A stretch of 64,000 bases of DNA from [Synechococcus] sp. NIES-970 (GTDB lineage: Bacteria; Cyanobacteriota; Cyanobacteriia; Cyanobacteriales; MRBY01). Under the pieces are notes generated by a model, which was not told where the DNA came from, made no database searches, and saw nothing but the letters and a program-made list of their open reading frames with translations. The translations under genes were made by a program, and so were the position numbers. Below are positions 29,208 through 37,471 of the stretch, piece after piece (positions within the stretch are counted from its first letter, which is position 1; each line of letters begins with the position of its first letter). The stretch covers positions 682,001 through 746,000 of the forward strand of contig AP017959.1 in assembly GCA_002356215.1 (NCBI GenBank), read 5' to 3'.

Positions 29208-29978
29208 ATGAAGTCTTTGAACACCCTAAGTCATATTCGCATTGTCGTTGTTGAACCAGCGGGGGCTCTTAATGTGGGTTCGATCGCCAGGGTGATGAAA
29301 AATATGGGGCTATCACAGCTCTATTTGGTCAAGCCCCAGTGCAATCACCTCGGTCAAGAGGCTTGTTTAATGGCTGTCCATGGGCGGGATCTATTAGAAA
29401 AAGCAATTGTCGTGCCAGATTTGCCGACGGCCTTGGCTGGCTGTAAAAAGGCGATCGCCACGACGGGGCTCCAACGTAGTCTGCCGATGCCCGTAGAAAC
29501 GCCGAAGCAAGCCCTGCCTTGGTTTCTCGAGGATGCTCAACCCAGTGCCCTGATTTTTGGCCGGGAAGACCATGGCCTGAGTAACGAAGAATTGAACCAG
29601 GCCCAGCGACTGGTGTGTATTCCGACGGGGGATGAATATATGTCCCTCAATTTGGCCCAGGCGGTCACTGTCTTGGCCTATGAACTGCGCAGTTTATCCA
29701 TGGAACTCGGTACGCCAAGGGCAAACTTTTCGCCTGAGCCAGCCCCAGCCCTTGCGGATCTCCAAGAGTTGGAAGGCTATTATCAACACCTAGAGCGGGT
29801 TTTATTACGGGTGGGCTTTCTCTATCCCCACACTGCTATCTCTCGGATGGAAGCGTTTCGCCACCTGTACCGCCGGGCGAATCCGAGCAGCCGAGAAGTG
29901 GCGATGCTCCGGGGCATTTTGCGCCAGGTGGAATGGGCGATCGCCAACCCAGAATTACCTTCCAATGAGCAATCCTAA
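29208..29978 (+). CDS. trmJ: tRNA 2'-O-methyltransferase, TrmJ type (SPOUT family)
   Basis: SAM-dependent methyltransferase of the TrmH/SpoU class, probably methylating position 32 of tRNA. From the ATG at 29208 it has 256 residues. The knotted-fold motifs are NVGSIARVMKNMGL, FGREDHGLSNEEL and LNLAQAVTVLAYEL. The C-terminal helical extension (LEGYYQHLERVLLRVGF) is typical of TrmJ. The upstream 41-codon extension of the frame is not family-like. Its stop codon overlaps the stop of the convergent panC-cmk gene by three bases. Confidence 0.88.
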   Translation: MKSLNTLSHIRIVVVEPAGALNVGSIARVMKNMGLSQLYLVKPQCNHLGQEACLMAVHGRDLLEKAIVVPDLPTALAGCKKAIATTGLQRSLPMPVETPKQALPWFLEDAQPSALIFGREDHGLSNEELNQAQRLVCIPTGDEYMSLNLAQAVTVLAYELRSLSMELGTPRANFSPEPAPALADLQELEGYYQHLERVLLRVGFLYPHTAISRMEAFRHLYRRANPSSREVAMLRGILRQVEWAIANPELPSNEQS

Positions 29979-31501
29979 GCTTTTTTTATACCTCTATATA
30001 TACGAATGATTTCAGCGACCACCTGATCAATGGTGAGACCATCGGTAATGAGCTCCACGGCATCGACGGCTTTTGTGAGGGGGGCGATCGCCCGGGTGCT
30101 GTCGAGGCGATCGCGTTCGGTGATCTCGGCCTCTAATTGCTCGAGGTTAATCGATGTTTCCCCCTGGGCTTGAAGATCCTTCGCGCGGCGCCGGGCTCGT
30201 TCTCCAGGGGTGGCCGTGAGAAAAATCTTGAGATCGGCATCAGGAAATACATGGGTCCCAATATCTCGCCCCTCTGCCACGAGGCCGCCATTTTCACCGA
30301 GGCGCTGCTGTTGCTTGACCAAAGCTTGGCGCACCTCCCCCTGGGCGGCAATTACAGAAACCTGTTTTGTGACAGTGGGGGTGCGGATCACCTGGGTGAC
30401 ATCGAGGCCATTGGCGAGAACCGTGACTGGCTGGGTAGGATCCTGGGGGGGAATTAGCTCAATGGTGGCACTACTCACTAATTCGGCTACGGCAACTTCA
30501 TCGCGAGGGTCGATTTCATTTTCTAAAACGAGGTAGGCGATCGCCCGGTACATCGCCCCCGTATCGAGGAAAAGGAGCTCTAGTTGTTCGGCTACTAGGC
30601 GGGTGACGGTGGATTTACCTGCCCCGGCGGGGCCATCGATGGCAATAATCGGCTGACGGGTTGTGAGCATGGTGTTATCAATCAAGCGGGTTTGACCGAC
30701 ATAGGCGGCGATCGCCAGTAAAGCAGATTTTTGCACCCTGGGTAGCGCTTCAAGGCTATCGGGATCGACTAATTCGAGATATTGCAACTCTACCCCTGGC
30801 CATTGTTCGATCACCTGGGTGGCCGCTGCGAGCAGTGGCTTTGCCTGCCGTTCCCCGGTTTGAAAAAGATTTTTTGCGGCTTGGAGGGCTTGGGAGAGGG
30901 CGATCGCCTCCGCCTTTTCCGCTGCTGATAAATATTGATTCCGAGAGCTGAGGGCTAATCCAGAGGGCTCCCGCACAATGGGACAACCCCGCACGGTCAC
31001 TGGCAGATGGAGATCCTGTACGAGTCGTCTAATAATCGCCAATTGTTGGGCGTCTTTTTCGCCGAAGTAGGCGATCGCTGGCCGCACCATTTGCAGCAAC
31101 TTCACCACCACCGTTGCTACCCCCACAAAATGCCCAGGGCGAAAGCGACCACAGAGACCAGTTGTTAAAGAGGGGGGCGGCAGAATTTGCACGGCCTCTG
31201 GCAATGGGTACATTTCGGCCACCGTGGGCGCAAAAACCAGGTCTACTCCCAGGGTTTCGCAAAAGCGGCGATCGTCTTCCAGTTGACGGGGATATTGATC
31301 AAGATCTTCGTTGGCGCCAAATTGGAGAGGATTGACAAAAATACTCACCACCACGAAGTCTGTTTCTCCTCTGGCCTGCTCAATCAAGCTACCATGGCCC
31401 CGGTGGAGAGCTCCCATGGTAGGCACAAAGCCAATTTTTACCGTGGGAGCCATCTGGGCGATCGCCGCCCGTAAGGCAGCTAGGGTATGGACAACTTTCA
31501 T
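29975..31501 (-). CDS. panC-cmk: Bifunctional pantothenate synthetase / cytidylate kinase
   Basis: Fusion of PanC (beta-alanine plus pantoate to pantothenate, for coenzyme A) and Cmk (CMP/dCMP phosphorylation). From the ATG at 31501 it has 508 residues; an ATG five codons upstream is also possible. PanC spans about 1-270 with MGALHRGHGSL (the HIGH-like motif) and the region FGEKDAQQLAIIRRLV. Cmk begins near 285 with the P-loop IDGPAGAGKSTVTRL and has the VAEGRDIGTHVFPDA motif. The fusion is a known cyanobacterial peculiarity; the two enzymes belong to unrelated pathways. Convergent stop overlap with trmJ. Confidence 0.96.
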   Translation of the reverse strand: MKVVHTLAALRAAIAQMAPTVKIGFVPTMGALHRGHGSLIEQARGETDFVVVSIFVNPLQFGANEDLDQYPRQLEDDRRFCETLGVDLVFAPTVAEMYPLPEAVQILPPPSLTTGLCGRFRPGHFVGVATVVVKLLQMVRPAIAYFGEKDAQQLAIIRRLVQDLHLPVTVRGCPIVREPSGLALSSRNQYLSAAEKAEAIALSQALQAAKNLFQTGERQAKPLLAAATQVIEQWPGVELQYLELVDPDSLEALPRVQKSALLAIAAYVGQTRLIDNTMLTTRQPIIAIDGPAGAGKSTVTRLVAEQLELLFLDTGAMYRAIAYLVLENEIDPRDEVAVAELVSSATIELIPPQDPTQPVTVLANGLDVTQVIRTPTVTKQVSVIAAQGEVRQALVKQQQRLGENGGLVAEGRDIGTHVFPDADLKIFLTATPGERARRRAKDLQAQGETSINLEQLEAEITERDRLDSTRAIAPLTKAVDAVELITDGLTIDQVVAEIIRIYRGIKKA

Positions 31502-31520
31502 GGGTGCTGCCACCATCAGA

Positions 31521-32387
31521 CTAGTTCAGGACATCAATTCTGACATTGGCAACACCAGAACTTACCAAGCCAATCTGTTCTGCAGACCCCCGGGACAAGT
31601 CGATAATCCGACCGGGGGTAAAAGGCCCACGGTCATTGATCCGCACGACCACAGAGCGGTTGTTGCGGAGATTCGTTACCCGGACTCTCGTGCCAAAAGG
31701 CAGAGTCTTGTGGGCAGCGGTCATGGCATATTGATTAAACGGTTCACCACTGGCGGTGCGGCGGCCATGGAAACCCGGGCCGTACCAAGAGGCGCTACCT
31801 TGCATACTCCGTTGGACTTTCAAACCTACGCCCGCATCATTTTGGGCTTTCGGAGCATTGGCAATTTCGGCGATCGGTTCAGCACCACCGAGGATGCGTC
31901 GGAAACGATTCACGGCAATTAGAGCATCCTGGGTTGTATTGCCAGTACGGTCTGCCAGAAATACCGCGTCATCGAGGGTCACCAGGGGTTCATTGTCATA
32001 TTGCAGAGCATATTGCCCTTCCCCTTCCCAGCTGGCGGTGAACTTTGTGGCGTCAAAGTCGGCTTGGGTAACGAGGCTATTTAATTCTTGGGAAACTTGT
32101 TGGGCGATCGCCGGAGTCGTATCAGGGGCAAGATCGTCAGAGTCGAGAAACGTAAGAACGGGCAATTGGTTGACGTAGAGAGTGGTAGCAGTCCGTTCTT
32201 CTTGGGGATAGGAAAAGAGAGTTGCGATGGGTTCAGAGCGTTGGGCCGCCGCAAGTATTTGATTTTGGGCCAGTCGGCCAGAGGACGTATCCTGATTTGC
32301 CAGGGTTGGCGCTGCGGTCAGGCCCAGGGGAGCCAAAGTGGTAAAAACAGCAGACAAAGCGAGCAAATGGTTACGGTTTAAAGTCAT
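31521..32387 (-). CDS. RlpA-like protein with double-psi beta-barrel
   Basis: Exported 288-residue protein. An N-terminal signal peptide (to about residue 30, LTAAPTLANQ) is followed by a poorly conserved domain (about 35-190). The C-terminal RlpA/DPBB domain has ASWYGPGFHGRRTASGE, AAHKTLPFGTRVRVTN and VVVRINDRGPFTPGRIIDLS. In RlpA the Glu and Asp of this barrel act in lytic transglycosylase activity on denuded glycan strands; GE and NDRGP are both present here. No SPOR domain follows. Probably periplasmic and involved in peptidoglycan remodelling. panC-cmk follows closely on the same strand. Confidence 0.88.
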   Translation of the reverse strand: MTLNRNHLLALSAVFTTLAPLGLTAAPTLANQDTSSGRLAQNQILAAAQRSEPIATLFSYPQEERTATTLYVNQLPVLTFLDSDDLAPDTTPAIAQQVSQELNSLVTQADFDATKFTASWEGEGQYALQYDNEPLVTLDDAVFLADRTGNTTQDALIAVNRFRRILGGAEPIAEIANAPKAQNDAGVGLKVQRSMQGSASWYGPGFHGRRTASGEPFNQYAMTAAHKTLPFGTRVRVTNLRNNRSVVVRINDRGPFTPGRIIDLSRGSAEQIGLVSSGVANVRIDVLN

Positions 32388-32718
32388 GAAAAATAATTGA
32401 ATTCAACTACCGCCGAAAACTACGCTTCACCAAAAACCTTGGTACAAGAGGGTTTTCCTTGGTTAAAGGGGGGATTGCATCGAGAAGATGCTTTAGCCCA
32501 AGCTTCAGTCAGAACGTGGTGATCACGTTACATTTCTTAAGCCGCCATACAGTAACACAGGCTTTTTCCGCTTCACATCCGTATACACAACCCCAAAAAT
32601 CAGGTTCCGAACCAAAATAAATGGCAACGGGGGAAGTTAAAGCAAGGTAAAATCAGCTTTTCGAGTTTTGTTGAACTCGACAATTTCCCTTGATCCATTC
32701 ATCAGAAATATTTATTCC
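32388..32718. other. Intergenic leader region between rlpA and purM
   Basis: 331 bases between divergent genes. Inverted repeats are AACGTG-GTGAT-CACGTT at 32513-32529 and TCGAGTT-N6-AACTCGA at 32661-32680, the latter about 40 bases before purM. TAAAAT at 32648-32653 could be a -10 box. I could not match a known riboswitch on either strand. Confidence 0.4.
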
Positions 32719-33744
32719 ATGGACTACCAACAAGCAGGTGTAGATATAGAAGCAGGGCGTTCCTTCGTCCAAACCATCAAGGATAACGTCGAAAGCACAT
32801 ATCGCCCCGGGGTGCTGGGCGGCTTGGGTGGCTTTGGGGGCTGCTTCGAAATTCCCGCTGGCTATCGTCAGCCGGTGCTGATTTCTGGCACGGATGGGGT
32901 GGGAACGAAGCTTAAAATCGCCCACCAGACCGATCAACACCACACCGTCGGTATTGATTTGGTGGCTATGTGCGTCAACGATATTCTGACAGCCGGAGCT
33001 GAGCCGCTTTTCTTTTTGGATTATCTGGCCACGGGCAAACTTGAACCTGATCAATTAGCTCAGGTGGTCGCCGGGATTGTGGAAGGTTGTAAACAGAGTG
33101 GCTGTGCCCTCCTTGGGGGAGAAACGGCGGAAATGCCTGGTTTTTACCAAGCTGGGGAATATGATCTAGCTGGCTTCTGTGTGGGGATTGTTGAAAAGAG
33201 TGAAATTTTAGATGGCTCCCGGGTACAGGTGGGGGATATGGCGATCGCCTTACCCAGTAGTGGTGTCCATAGCAATGGTTTTTCCCTGGTGCGCAAGATT
33301 ATTGAGATGAACCAACTCACCTGGGCAGACAAACCGGCAGAATTCCAAGGGAAAACCCTGGGTGAAGTTTTCCTCACCCCTACCCAGATTTATGTACAGG
33401 CGATCCAAGGGGCGCTCAAAGCTGGTTTAGAGATCCATGGTATGGCCCACATTACGGGCGGCGGTCTCCCAGAAAATCTCCCCCGTTGTCTCCAAAAAAA
33501 TCAGGCGATCGCCATCGATACGAGCAGTTGGGAAATCCCAGGATTATTTCAATGGCTCCAAAAAATGGGAGATGTCCCCCAAGCAGCCATGTGGGATACC
33601 TTCAATATGGGCGTAGGCTATGTGGTGCTTGTGCCGAAAACAAATGCGGCAAAAAGCCTTGAGTGGTTTACATCCCAAGGAATCAATGCCTGGCAAATCG
33701 GGGCAGTCGTCGACGGTACTGGAGAAGTCCTCGGGCTACAATAG
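32719..33744 (+). CDS. purM: Phosphoribosylformylglycinamidine cyclo-ligase (AIR synthetase)
   Basis: ATP-dependent ring closure giving aminoimidazole ribotide in purine synthesis. The ATG at 32719 gives 341 residues, the normal length; the 17-codon upstream extension is rejected. Motifs are [77 protein letters not shown] and [13 protein letters not shown]. All match PurM. The gene is followed after 43 bases by the CRR6-like gene and could share a transcript with it. Confidence 0.96.
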   Translation: MDYQQAGVDIEAGRSFVQTIKDNVESTYRPGVLGGLGGFGGCFEIPAGYRQPVLISGTDGVGTKLKIAHQTDQHHTVGIDLVAMCVNDILTAGAEPLFFLDYLATGKLEPDQLAQVVAGIVEGCKQSGCALLGGETAEMPGFYQAGEYDLAGFCVGIVEKSEILDGSRVQVGDMAIALPSSGVHSNGFSLVRKIIEMNQLTWADKPAEFQGKTLGEVFLTPTQIYVQAIQGALKAGLEIHGMAHITGGGLPENLPRCLQKNQAIAIDTSSWEIPGLFQWLQKMGDVPQAAMWDTFNMGVGYVVLVPKTNAAKSLEWFTSQGINAWQIGAVVDGTGEVLGLQ

Positions 33745-33787
33745 GGAGCGAATTTTGCAATAAATTACTGATATTGGGTTTGAATTC

Positions 33788-34231
33788 ATGTTTTCCTTTG
33801 ATAATCAAGGTCCCCAACCCCGGGAAAAATGGCGATCGCAGGTGGATTGGTTTGTCCAAGATTATCGGCCGCAATTAACTGCCCTCGCCTGGGGTTTGCA
33901 ACAGGAATGGGACAACGACGGTACAATCCTCGGCATTGATCTCAAGCCCAAACCCCATTTTGTGCCCTGTTCGTTTGAGATGCTCCAAATGCTCAATCGT
34001 CGAGTGGGAGGCCGTCTTCAAGAAATTTTAGGGATTATTGAAGGGGCTGATTTTGACAAAGAAGTGGTGATTCTCTGTCTGGGAGAAGGACAGGTGAAGT
34101 TAATTTATTTTGAAGCAGAGCCCAACCCAGTCGACTGTTTTCAGACCCATGGGGCCGACCTTGACCAACTCATTACGGCGCTAGAAGCGGTCATGGCCGA
34201 GTCTATTAGCCTCAAATCGGCATCGAAGTAA
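33788..34231 (+). CDS. DUF1817 / CRR6-like protein
   Basis: A 147-residue soluble protein without signal peptide. The pattern LAWGLQQEWDNDGTILGIDLKPKPHFVPC is what I recall for DUF1817, a family of cyanobacteria and plastids including CRR6, which helps assemble NdhI into the NDH-1 complex. The remaining part (VNRRVGG-like segment, VVILCLGEGQVKLIYFE) is conserved in style. The family assignment is from memory; the NDH-1 assembly role is inference by homology. No ndh gene is in the window. Confidence 0.6.
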   Translation: MFSFDNQGPQPREKWRSQVDWFVQDYRPQLTALAWGLQQEWDNDGTILGIDLKPKPHFVPCSFEMLQMLNRRVGGRLQEILGIIEGADFDKEVVILCLGEGQVKLIYFEAEPNPVDCFQTHGADLDQLITALEAVMAESISLKSASK

Positions 34232-34315
34232 CGATCTACTACGAAAATCCCACAAGAAATCGAGATTTTCCTAAAATTAAGACAGAAAACCCTAAAAATC
34301 TCCTAAGTAGGCATC

Positions 34316-34783
34316 ATGATTACTAAAACCGTTGCCGAAGTCATGACCCCCGCGCCCGCCGTTGTTAAAGCCAGTGACTCGCTCCAAACGGCGATCGCCC
34401 TTTTAGTCGAAAAAAAAATTAGCGCCCTGCCTGTGGTTGATGACCAAGGAAAATTGACGGGGATCATCGCCGATAGCGATCTCACCTGGCAGGAGACAGG
34501 GGTTGATACCCCCCCCTATATCATGCTGCTTGATAGTGTGATTTATTTACAAAACCCCGCCAAGCATGACGCCGCCATCCACAAGGCCCTCGGCCAAACG
34601 GTGGGAGAAGTGATGAGTAAAAAAGTCCATAGCATTACCCCCAATAAAATGGTGCGAGAGGCGGCCCACCTCATGCACGAAAAACACACTGGTCGCTTAC
34701 CAGTGGTGGATCCTGACAGTGAAAAAGTCATCGGGATTATTACCCAAGGTGATATTATTCGGGCGATGGCCCAAGCATCTTAA
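34316..34783 (+). CDS. CBS-domain-pair protein
   Basis: A 155-residue protein made only of two CBS motifs (Bateman module). The first is VAEVMTPAPAVVKASDSLQTAIALL..ISALPVVDDQGKLTGIIADSDL and the second VGEVMSKKVHSITPNKMVREAAHLM..GRLPVVDPDSEKVIGIITQGDII. An insertion of about 25 residues (YIMLLDSVIYLQNP) lies between them. Such modules bind adenine nucleotides and control partner proteins; the partner is not evident here. Cytoplasmic. nblB follows after 33 bases on the same strand. Confidence 0.9.
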   Translation: MITKTVAEVMTPAPAVVKASDSLQTAIALLVEKKISALPVVDDQGKLTGIIADSDLTWQETGVDTPPYIMLLDSVIYLQNPAKHDAAIHKALGQTVGEVMSKKVHSITPNKMVREAAHLMHEKHTGRLPVVDPDSEKVIGIITQGDIIRAMAQAS

Positions 34784-34816
34784 TGTCCCAATTGTTTCGT
34801 TTGGTAGAGGATTTTC

Positions 34817-35473
34817 ATGGCTTCTCTGGAATCTGTACAACAGCTGCTCTCTTCTGAGAATTTCGGCGATCGCATTTCTGGTCTCAACCAACTGCGGGCC
34901 TTGTCTCCAGCGGAGGCTTTCCCCCTGATTCAACCTCTCCTGAGCGATCCAGAGGCTCGGGTACGCTATGCGGCGGTCAGTCAAATGGATGCCGTGGGCC
35001 AAGGCTTTGAGGCTGAAGCCCTTGTCTTACTCCGGCAAGCACTTTTCAATGACTCAGAACTTGATGTAAAAGCCGCCGCTGCCGATGCGATCGCCGGACT
35101 CAAACTTGCGGAAGCTTATGATGATCTCGCCCAGGTTTACCATGGCACTACAGAATGGCTGTTGCAATTCAGCATCGTGGCAGCCCTAGGAGAATTGGGC
35201 AATCCGGAGGCCTTCGATCTGCTCAAAGAAGCACTCCAGTCGGATATAGAGCTAGTCCGCACCAGCGCCATTAGTGCCCTGGGCGATTTAGGCGATCGCC
35301 GGGCGATCGCCCTGTTGACCCCTTTTGTCGCTGACTCTGACTGGCAAGTGCGTTATCGCCTTGCCCAGTCCCTCGGCCGACTGGGTGGACCAGATGTGAA
35401 ACCCTTTCTAGAAACCCTAGCCCAAGATGAACAAGCCGCCGTCGCAGACGAAGCCAAGCACCACCTCGCCTAA
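34817..35473 (+). CDS. nblB: HEAT-repeat protein, NblB-like phycobilisome degradation factor
   Basis: A 218-residue all-helical protein with about six HEAT/PBS-lyase-like repeats, for example PLLSDPEARVRYAAVSQM, FNDSELDVKAAAADAIAGL, QSDIELVRTSAISALGDLGD and ADSDWQVRYRLAQSLGRLGG. This is the architecture of NblB, a relative of phycobilin lyases needed for phycobilisome breakdown under nutrient starvation. A phycobilin lyase of the CpcE/F type is the alternative, but no cpc operon is adjacent. A tandem pair of HIP1 octamers lies inside the gene. Assignment as NblB is by overall likeness. Confidence 0.72.
   Translation: MASLESVQQLLSSENFGDRISGLNQLRALSPAEAFPLIQPLLSDPEARVRYAAVSQMDAVGQGFEAEALVLLRQALFNDSELDVKAAAADAIAGLKLAEAYDDLAQVYHGTTEWLLQFSIVAALGELGNPEAFDLLKEALQSDIELVRTSAISALGDLGDRRAIALLTPFVADSDWQVRYRLAQSLGRLGGPDVKPFLETLAQDEQAAVADEAKHHLA
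35291..35311. repeat. Tandem HIP1 palindromes
   Basis: Two copies of GGCGATCGCC (HIP1 core GCGATCGC), one base apart, inside nblB. HIP1 is scattered through nearly every gene of the window; this is the tightest cluster I noticed. Confidence 0.9.
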
Positions 35474-35921
35474 GAAAAAAGCAGTGCATCACCTACCCAC
35501 CTAGTCGAAGCGCACTGTTTTAATTAAGTAAGTGGGCAAGAATTTGGTTGGGGATTTCTTCTGGGTAACCGGCATTAGATGATACGGACATGATCCTTCT
35601 AGCTAGGGAAGAGTGCTCATTTGTGACTCGCTCCTTTTCGACACTGTCTAACCTTTACTCACAGCGCCGGATGAGGCTCTGATTTTGAAAGGCTTCCTTC
35701 CCTCCTCGACATCGGCAAGGGGAGGAAGCCTGATCGGGCTGCAATGACGCATTCTGTTTCAAAAAGGTGACTAACTTCAGGCATTCCTCTCGCTGGTGGG
35801 ATATGAGACATATTCACTGGCGTCTAATCCTGTGCAAGGGGATATGGCCATAGCTACAAAAAATCCGGGTAGCCCCGGATTTTCGTAGAAAAATGACTTC
35901 AGAAATGGTGCTTGGTAAGCC
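35474..35921. other. Gene-free interval with a long hairpin between nblB and psbH
   Basis: 448 bases without a convincing gene. The chief structure is a hairpin at 35690-35731: AGGCTTCC-TTCCCT pairs with GGGGA-GGAAGCCT over about 13 bp. On the minus strand a 24-codon frame (35777-35851, ending SEYVSYPTSERNA) precedes it. Such an arrangement could be the relic of a mobile element's 3' end. The psbH terminator is at the right edge. Confidence 0.4.
35858..35883 (-). terminator. Rho-independent terminator of psbH
   Basis: AAAATCCGGG and CCCGGATTTT form a perfect 10-bp stem with loop TAGC. Read on the minus strand it ends in six T. It lies 40 bases after the psbH stop and could work in both directions. 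Confidence 0.85.
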
Positions 35922-36125
35922 TTAGAAACCGAGGGCTGTCCAATCTACCTCAAAACCTTCGAGAATCAGAGAAGAGTTGTAAATCTGGAGAATAATAAGC
36001 AGGAATACTAAAAATAACGCCATGAAGACGCCCATCAGCGGTGTAGTGCCCCAACCAGGCGCAACCTTACCGTATTCAGAATTTAAAGGCTTGAGGATAT
36101 CTCCCAACCGAGTACGCTGTGCCAT
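35922..36125 (-). CDS. psbH: Photosystem II protein PsbH
   Basis: A 67-residue single-helix subunit of photosystem II, located next to CP47 and needed for stable assembly and QA-QB function. The N-terminus [28 protein letters not shown] is the typical stromal part, followed by the transmembrane helix [21 protein letters not shown]. The cyanobacterial form lacks the plastid phosphorylation extension, as here. A TATAAT-type -10 box (36168-36173, minus strand) is about 45 bases upstream. psbN is divergently placed on the other strand, as in most cyanobacteria. Confidence 0.97.
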   Translation of the reverse strand: MAQRTRLGDILKPLNSEYGKVAPGWGTTPLMGVFMALFLVFLLIILQIYNSSLILEGFEVDWTALGF

Positions 36126-36167
36126 AGGATTCGTGTATCGTAAAGGATTTTTGTAATGTTCCGTAAT

Positions 36168-36173
36168 ATTATA
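36168..36173 (-). promoter_or_regulatory. -10 box of psbH
   Basis: TATAAT on the minus strand in the 80-base psbH-psbN gap. No good -35 is visible 17 bases upstream. Confidence 0.45.
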
Positions 36174-36205
36174 GAGGAAGAGTCATCATAATCTGAGATA
36201 CACCT

Positions 36206-36337
36206 ATGGATTCTGCAACAGTTCTTAGCATCGGTATTGCGGCGGTTGTGATCGCTGTGACGGGTTTTTCGATTTACACTGCTTTTGGGCCACCTTCGAT
36301 GGAACTTGAGGATCCATTTGAAGATCATGAAGACTAA
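36206..36337 (+). CDS. psbN: PsbN
   Basis: A 43-residue single-helix membrane protein: MDSATVLSIGIAAVVIAV, then the conserved TGFSIYTAFGPPS and an acidic tail ELEDPFEDHED. PsbN is required in plants for assembly of photosystem II reaction-centre intermediates and is not a permanent subunit. It is divergent from psbH with an 80-base shared promoter region, the order conserved in cyanobacteria. A strong terminator follows 64 bases downstream. Confidence 0.95.
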   Translation: MDSATVLSIGIAAVVIAVTGFSIYTAFGPPSMELEDPFEDHED

Positions 36338-36400
36338 AAAAGCCCTTGGCATATTTTTTTAACAAGCGCAAAATAACCATATCTGATTGATAAATCATCC

Positions 36401-36426
36401 AAAACAGCCTGCAGGCTGTTTTTTTT
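36401..36426 (+). terminator. Rho-independent terminator of psbN
   Basis: AAAACAGCC and GGCTGTTTT form a perfect 9-bp stem with loop TGCA, followed by further T. Confidence 0.85.
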
Positions 36427-36451
36427 GGAGATTGGCTTTGTCCCTTTGTTT

Positions 36452-37201
36452 TTAATCTTGCAGGAGAGTCGCCAGAATTTCAGGAACGAGGTCTTGCACG
36501 CCGGGAAGGACAATGCTGGCCCCCACATCTTGAAGATTGGAGGCGTACATATATTCTTTATCGTCACCAGTTTGGGCATGGGGTGGGATCACGCCAATGG
36601 CCTGCCATTGACGCTCAGGCTGCTGAATGATGGCATTGCTGATGGTGCGCATATCGGCAGCGGTATCACCCACATAGGCGACGGGGATATTAGCCTGGGG
36701 GGATTCTAATTGGGCGATCGCCGCAAATAGTCCTTTGGGATTAGGTTTTTCGGGGGCGTCCTCCATGGCGACCAAGACGGGGTTGTCTAAACCAAGACGT
36801 TTTTTCAAGACATGTTCTGCGGAAGCCCGCATTGCCCCGCTAAAAAAACCCCAGGCAAAGCCAGCGGCAGTCAATTGTTCAAAATAATGATTGGTAGCCA
36901 GGAGGGGCTCATCATTAATGTAGCCATCAAAGTTCTTGCCCCGATATTTACGTTGGAAAAAAGCAACGAGTTCTTTGAAATCTACAGCAATATTTTCATC
37001 CCAACGCCGGATGAGTTCATGGGAAGCTTTCCAGTCATTATTCCAAATTGCTTCGGCCTTGAGGCTATCGATATCGCCATTGGTGGGGCGGTATTCCCCT
37101 TTGGTGTAATGTTCAACGGTATCGGCGATCGCCCGACGGTAGGACTGGCTGACATCCCGAATCACACCATCGATGTCAAAAATTACGATCCCTCTGGCCA
37201 T
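36452..37201 (-). CDS. HAD-superfamily hydrolase (TIGR01548-like)
   Basis: Cytoplasmic phosphatase-like protein of 249 residues. Motif I is FDIDGVIRDVSQSYRRAI, containing the nucleophile and the acid/base Asp. Motif II is probably FFSGAM, motif III is in ALVAMEDAPEKPNPKG and motif IV is VAYVGDTAADMRTI. The form resembles a cyanobacterial/plant HAD subfamily known as TIGR01548; the substrate is unknown. The pattern RRWDENIAVDFKELVAFFQRKY covers the cap domain. A minus-strand terminator lies upstream, separating it from cpcG. Confidence 0.85.
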   Translation of the reverse strand: MARGIVIFDIDGVIRDVSQSYRRAIADTVEHYTKGEYRPTNGDIDSLKAEAIWNNDWKASHELIRRWDENIAVDFKELVAFFQRKYRGKNFDGYINDEPLLATNHYFEQLTAAGFAWGFFSGAMRASAEHVLKKRLGLDNPVLVAMEDAPEKPNPKGLFAAIAQLESPQANIPVAYVGDTAADMRTISNAIIQQPERQWQAIGVIPPHAQTGDDKEYMYASNLQDVGASIVLPGVQDLVPEILATLLQD

Positions 37202-37260
37202 GGCTATAATCTCTCCTGAACACTAATCACCACCATTACTATTGTCCCAAGTCTCTGACT

Positions 37261-37286
37261 AAAAAAAAAGGGGCAAACAGTGCCCG
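37261..37286 (-). terminator. Second minus-strand terminator between cpcG and the HAD gene
   Basis: GGGC-N7-GCCC (37271-37285) followed on the minus strand by nine T. The stem is short but the T-run is long. Confidence 0.6.
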
Positions 37287-37429
37287 AAAATCCCGCTTTC
37301 GCCTTTGTTAGGCGCTTTTTAAGCGTGGGGCGATCGCCCGATCTCAATAAAATTACCGCCAGTGGATATTAGTTCAAACAAGACAGAGTTGCTCAAACCA
37401 ATATTAATGACGGTAACTCGAGGTTTTTC

Positions 37430-37458
37430 AAAAAGGCAGAACGTCCCAGGGACGCCCC
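37430..37458 (-). terminator. Terminator of cpcG
   Basis: On the minus strand GGGGCGTCC pairs with GGACGTTCT (9 bp with G-U pairs, loop CTG), then GCC and five T. It is 14 bases after the cpcG stop. Confidence 0.7.
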
Positions 37459-37471
37459 GACTTTTTTCTAT

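Noticed and set aside
32388-32560. c-di-AMP (ydaO) riboswitch upstream of the RlpA-like gene
   Set aside because: RlpA-type genes can have such switches, but the conserved core elements could not be found on the minus strand.
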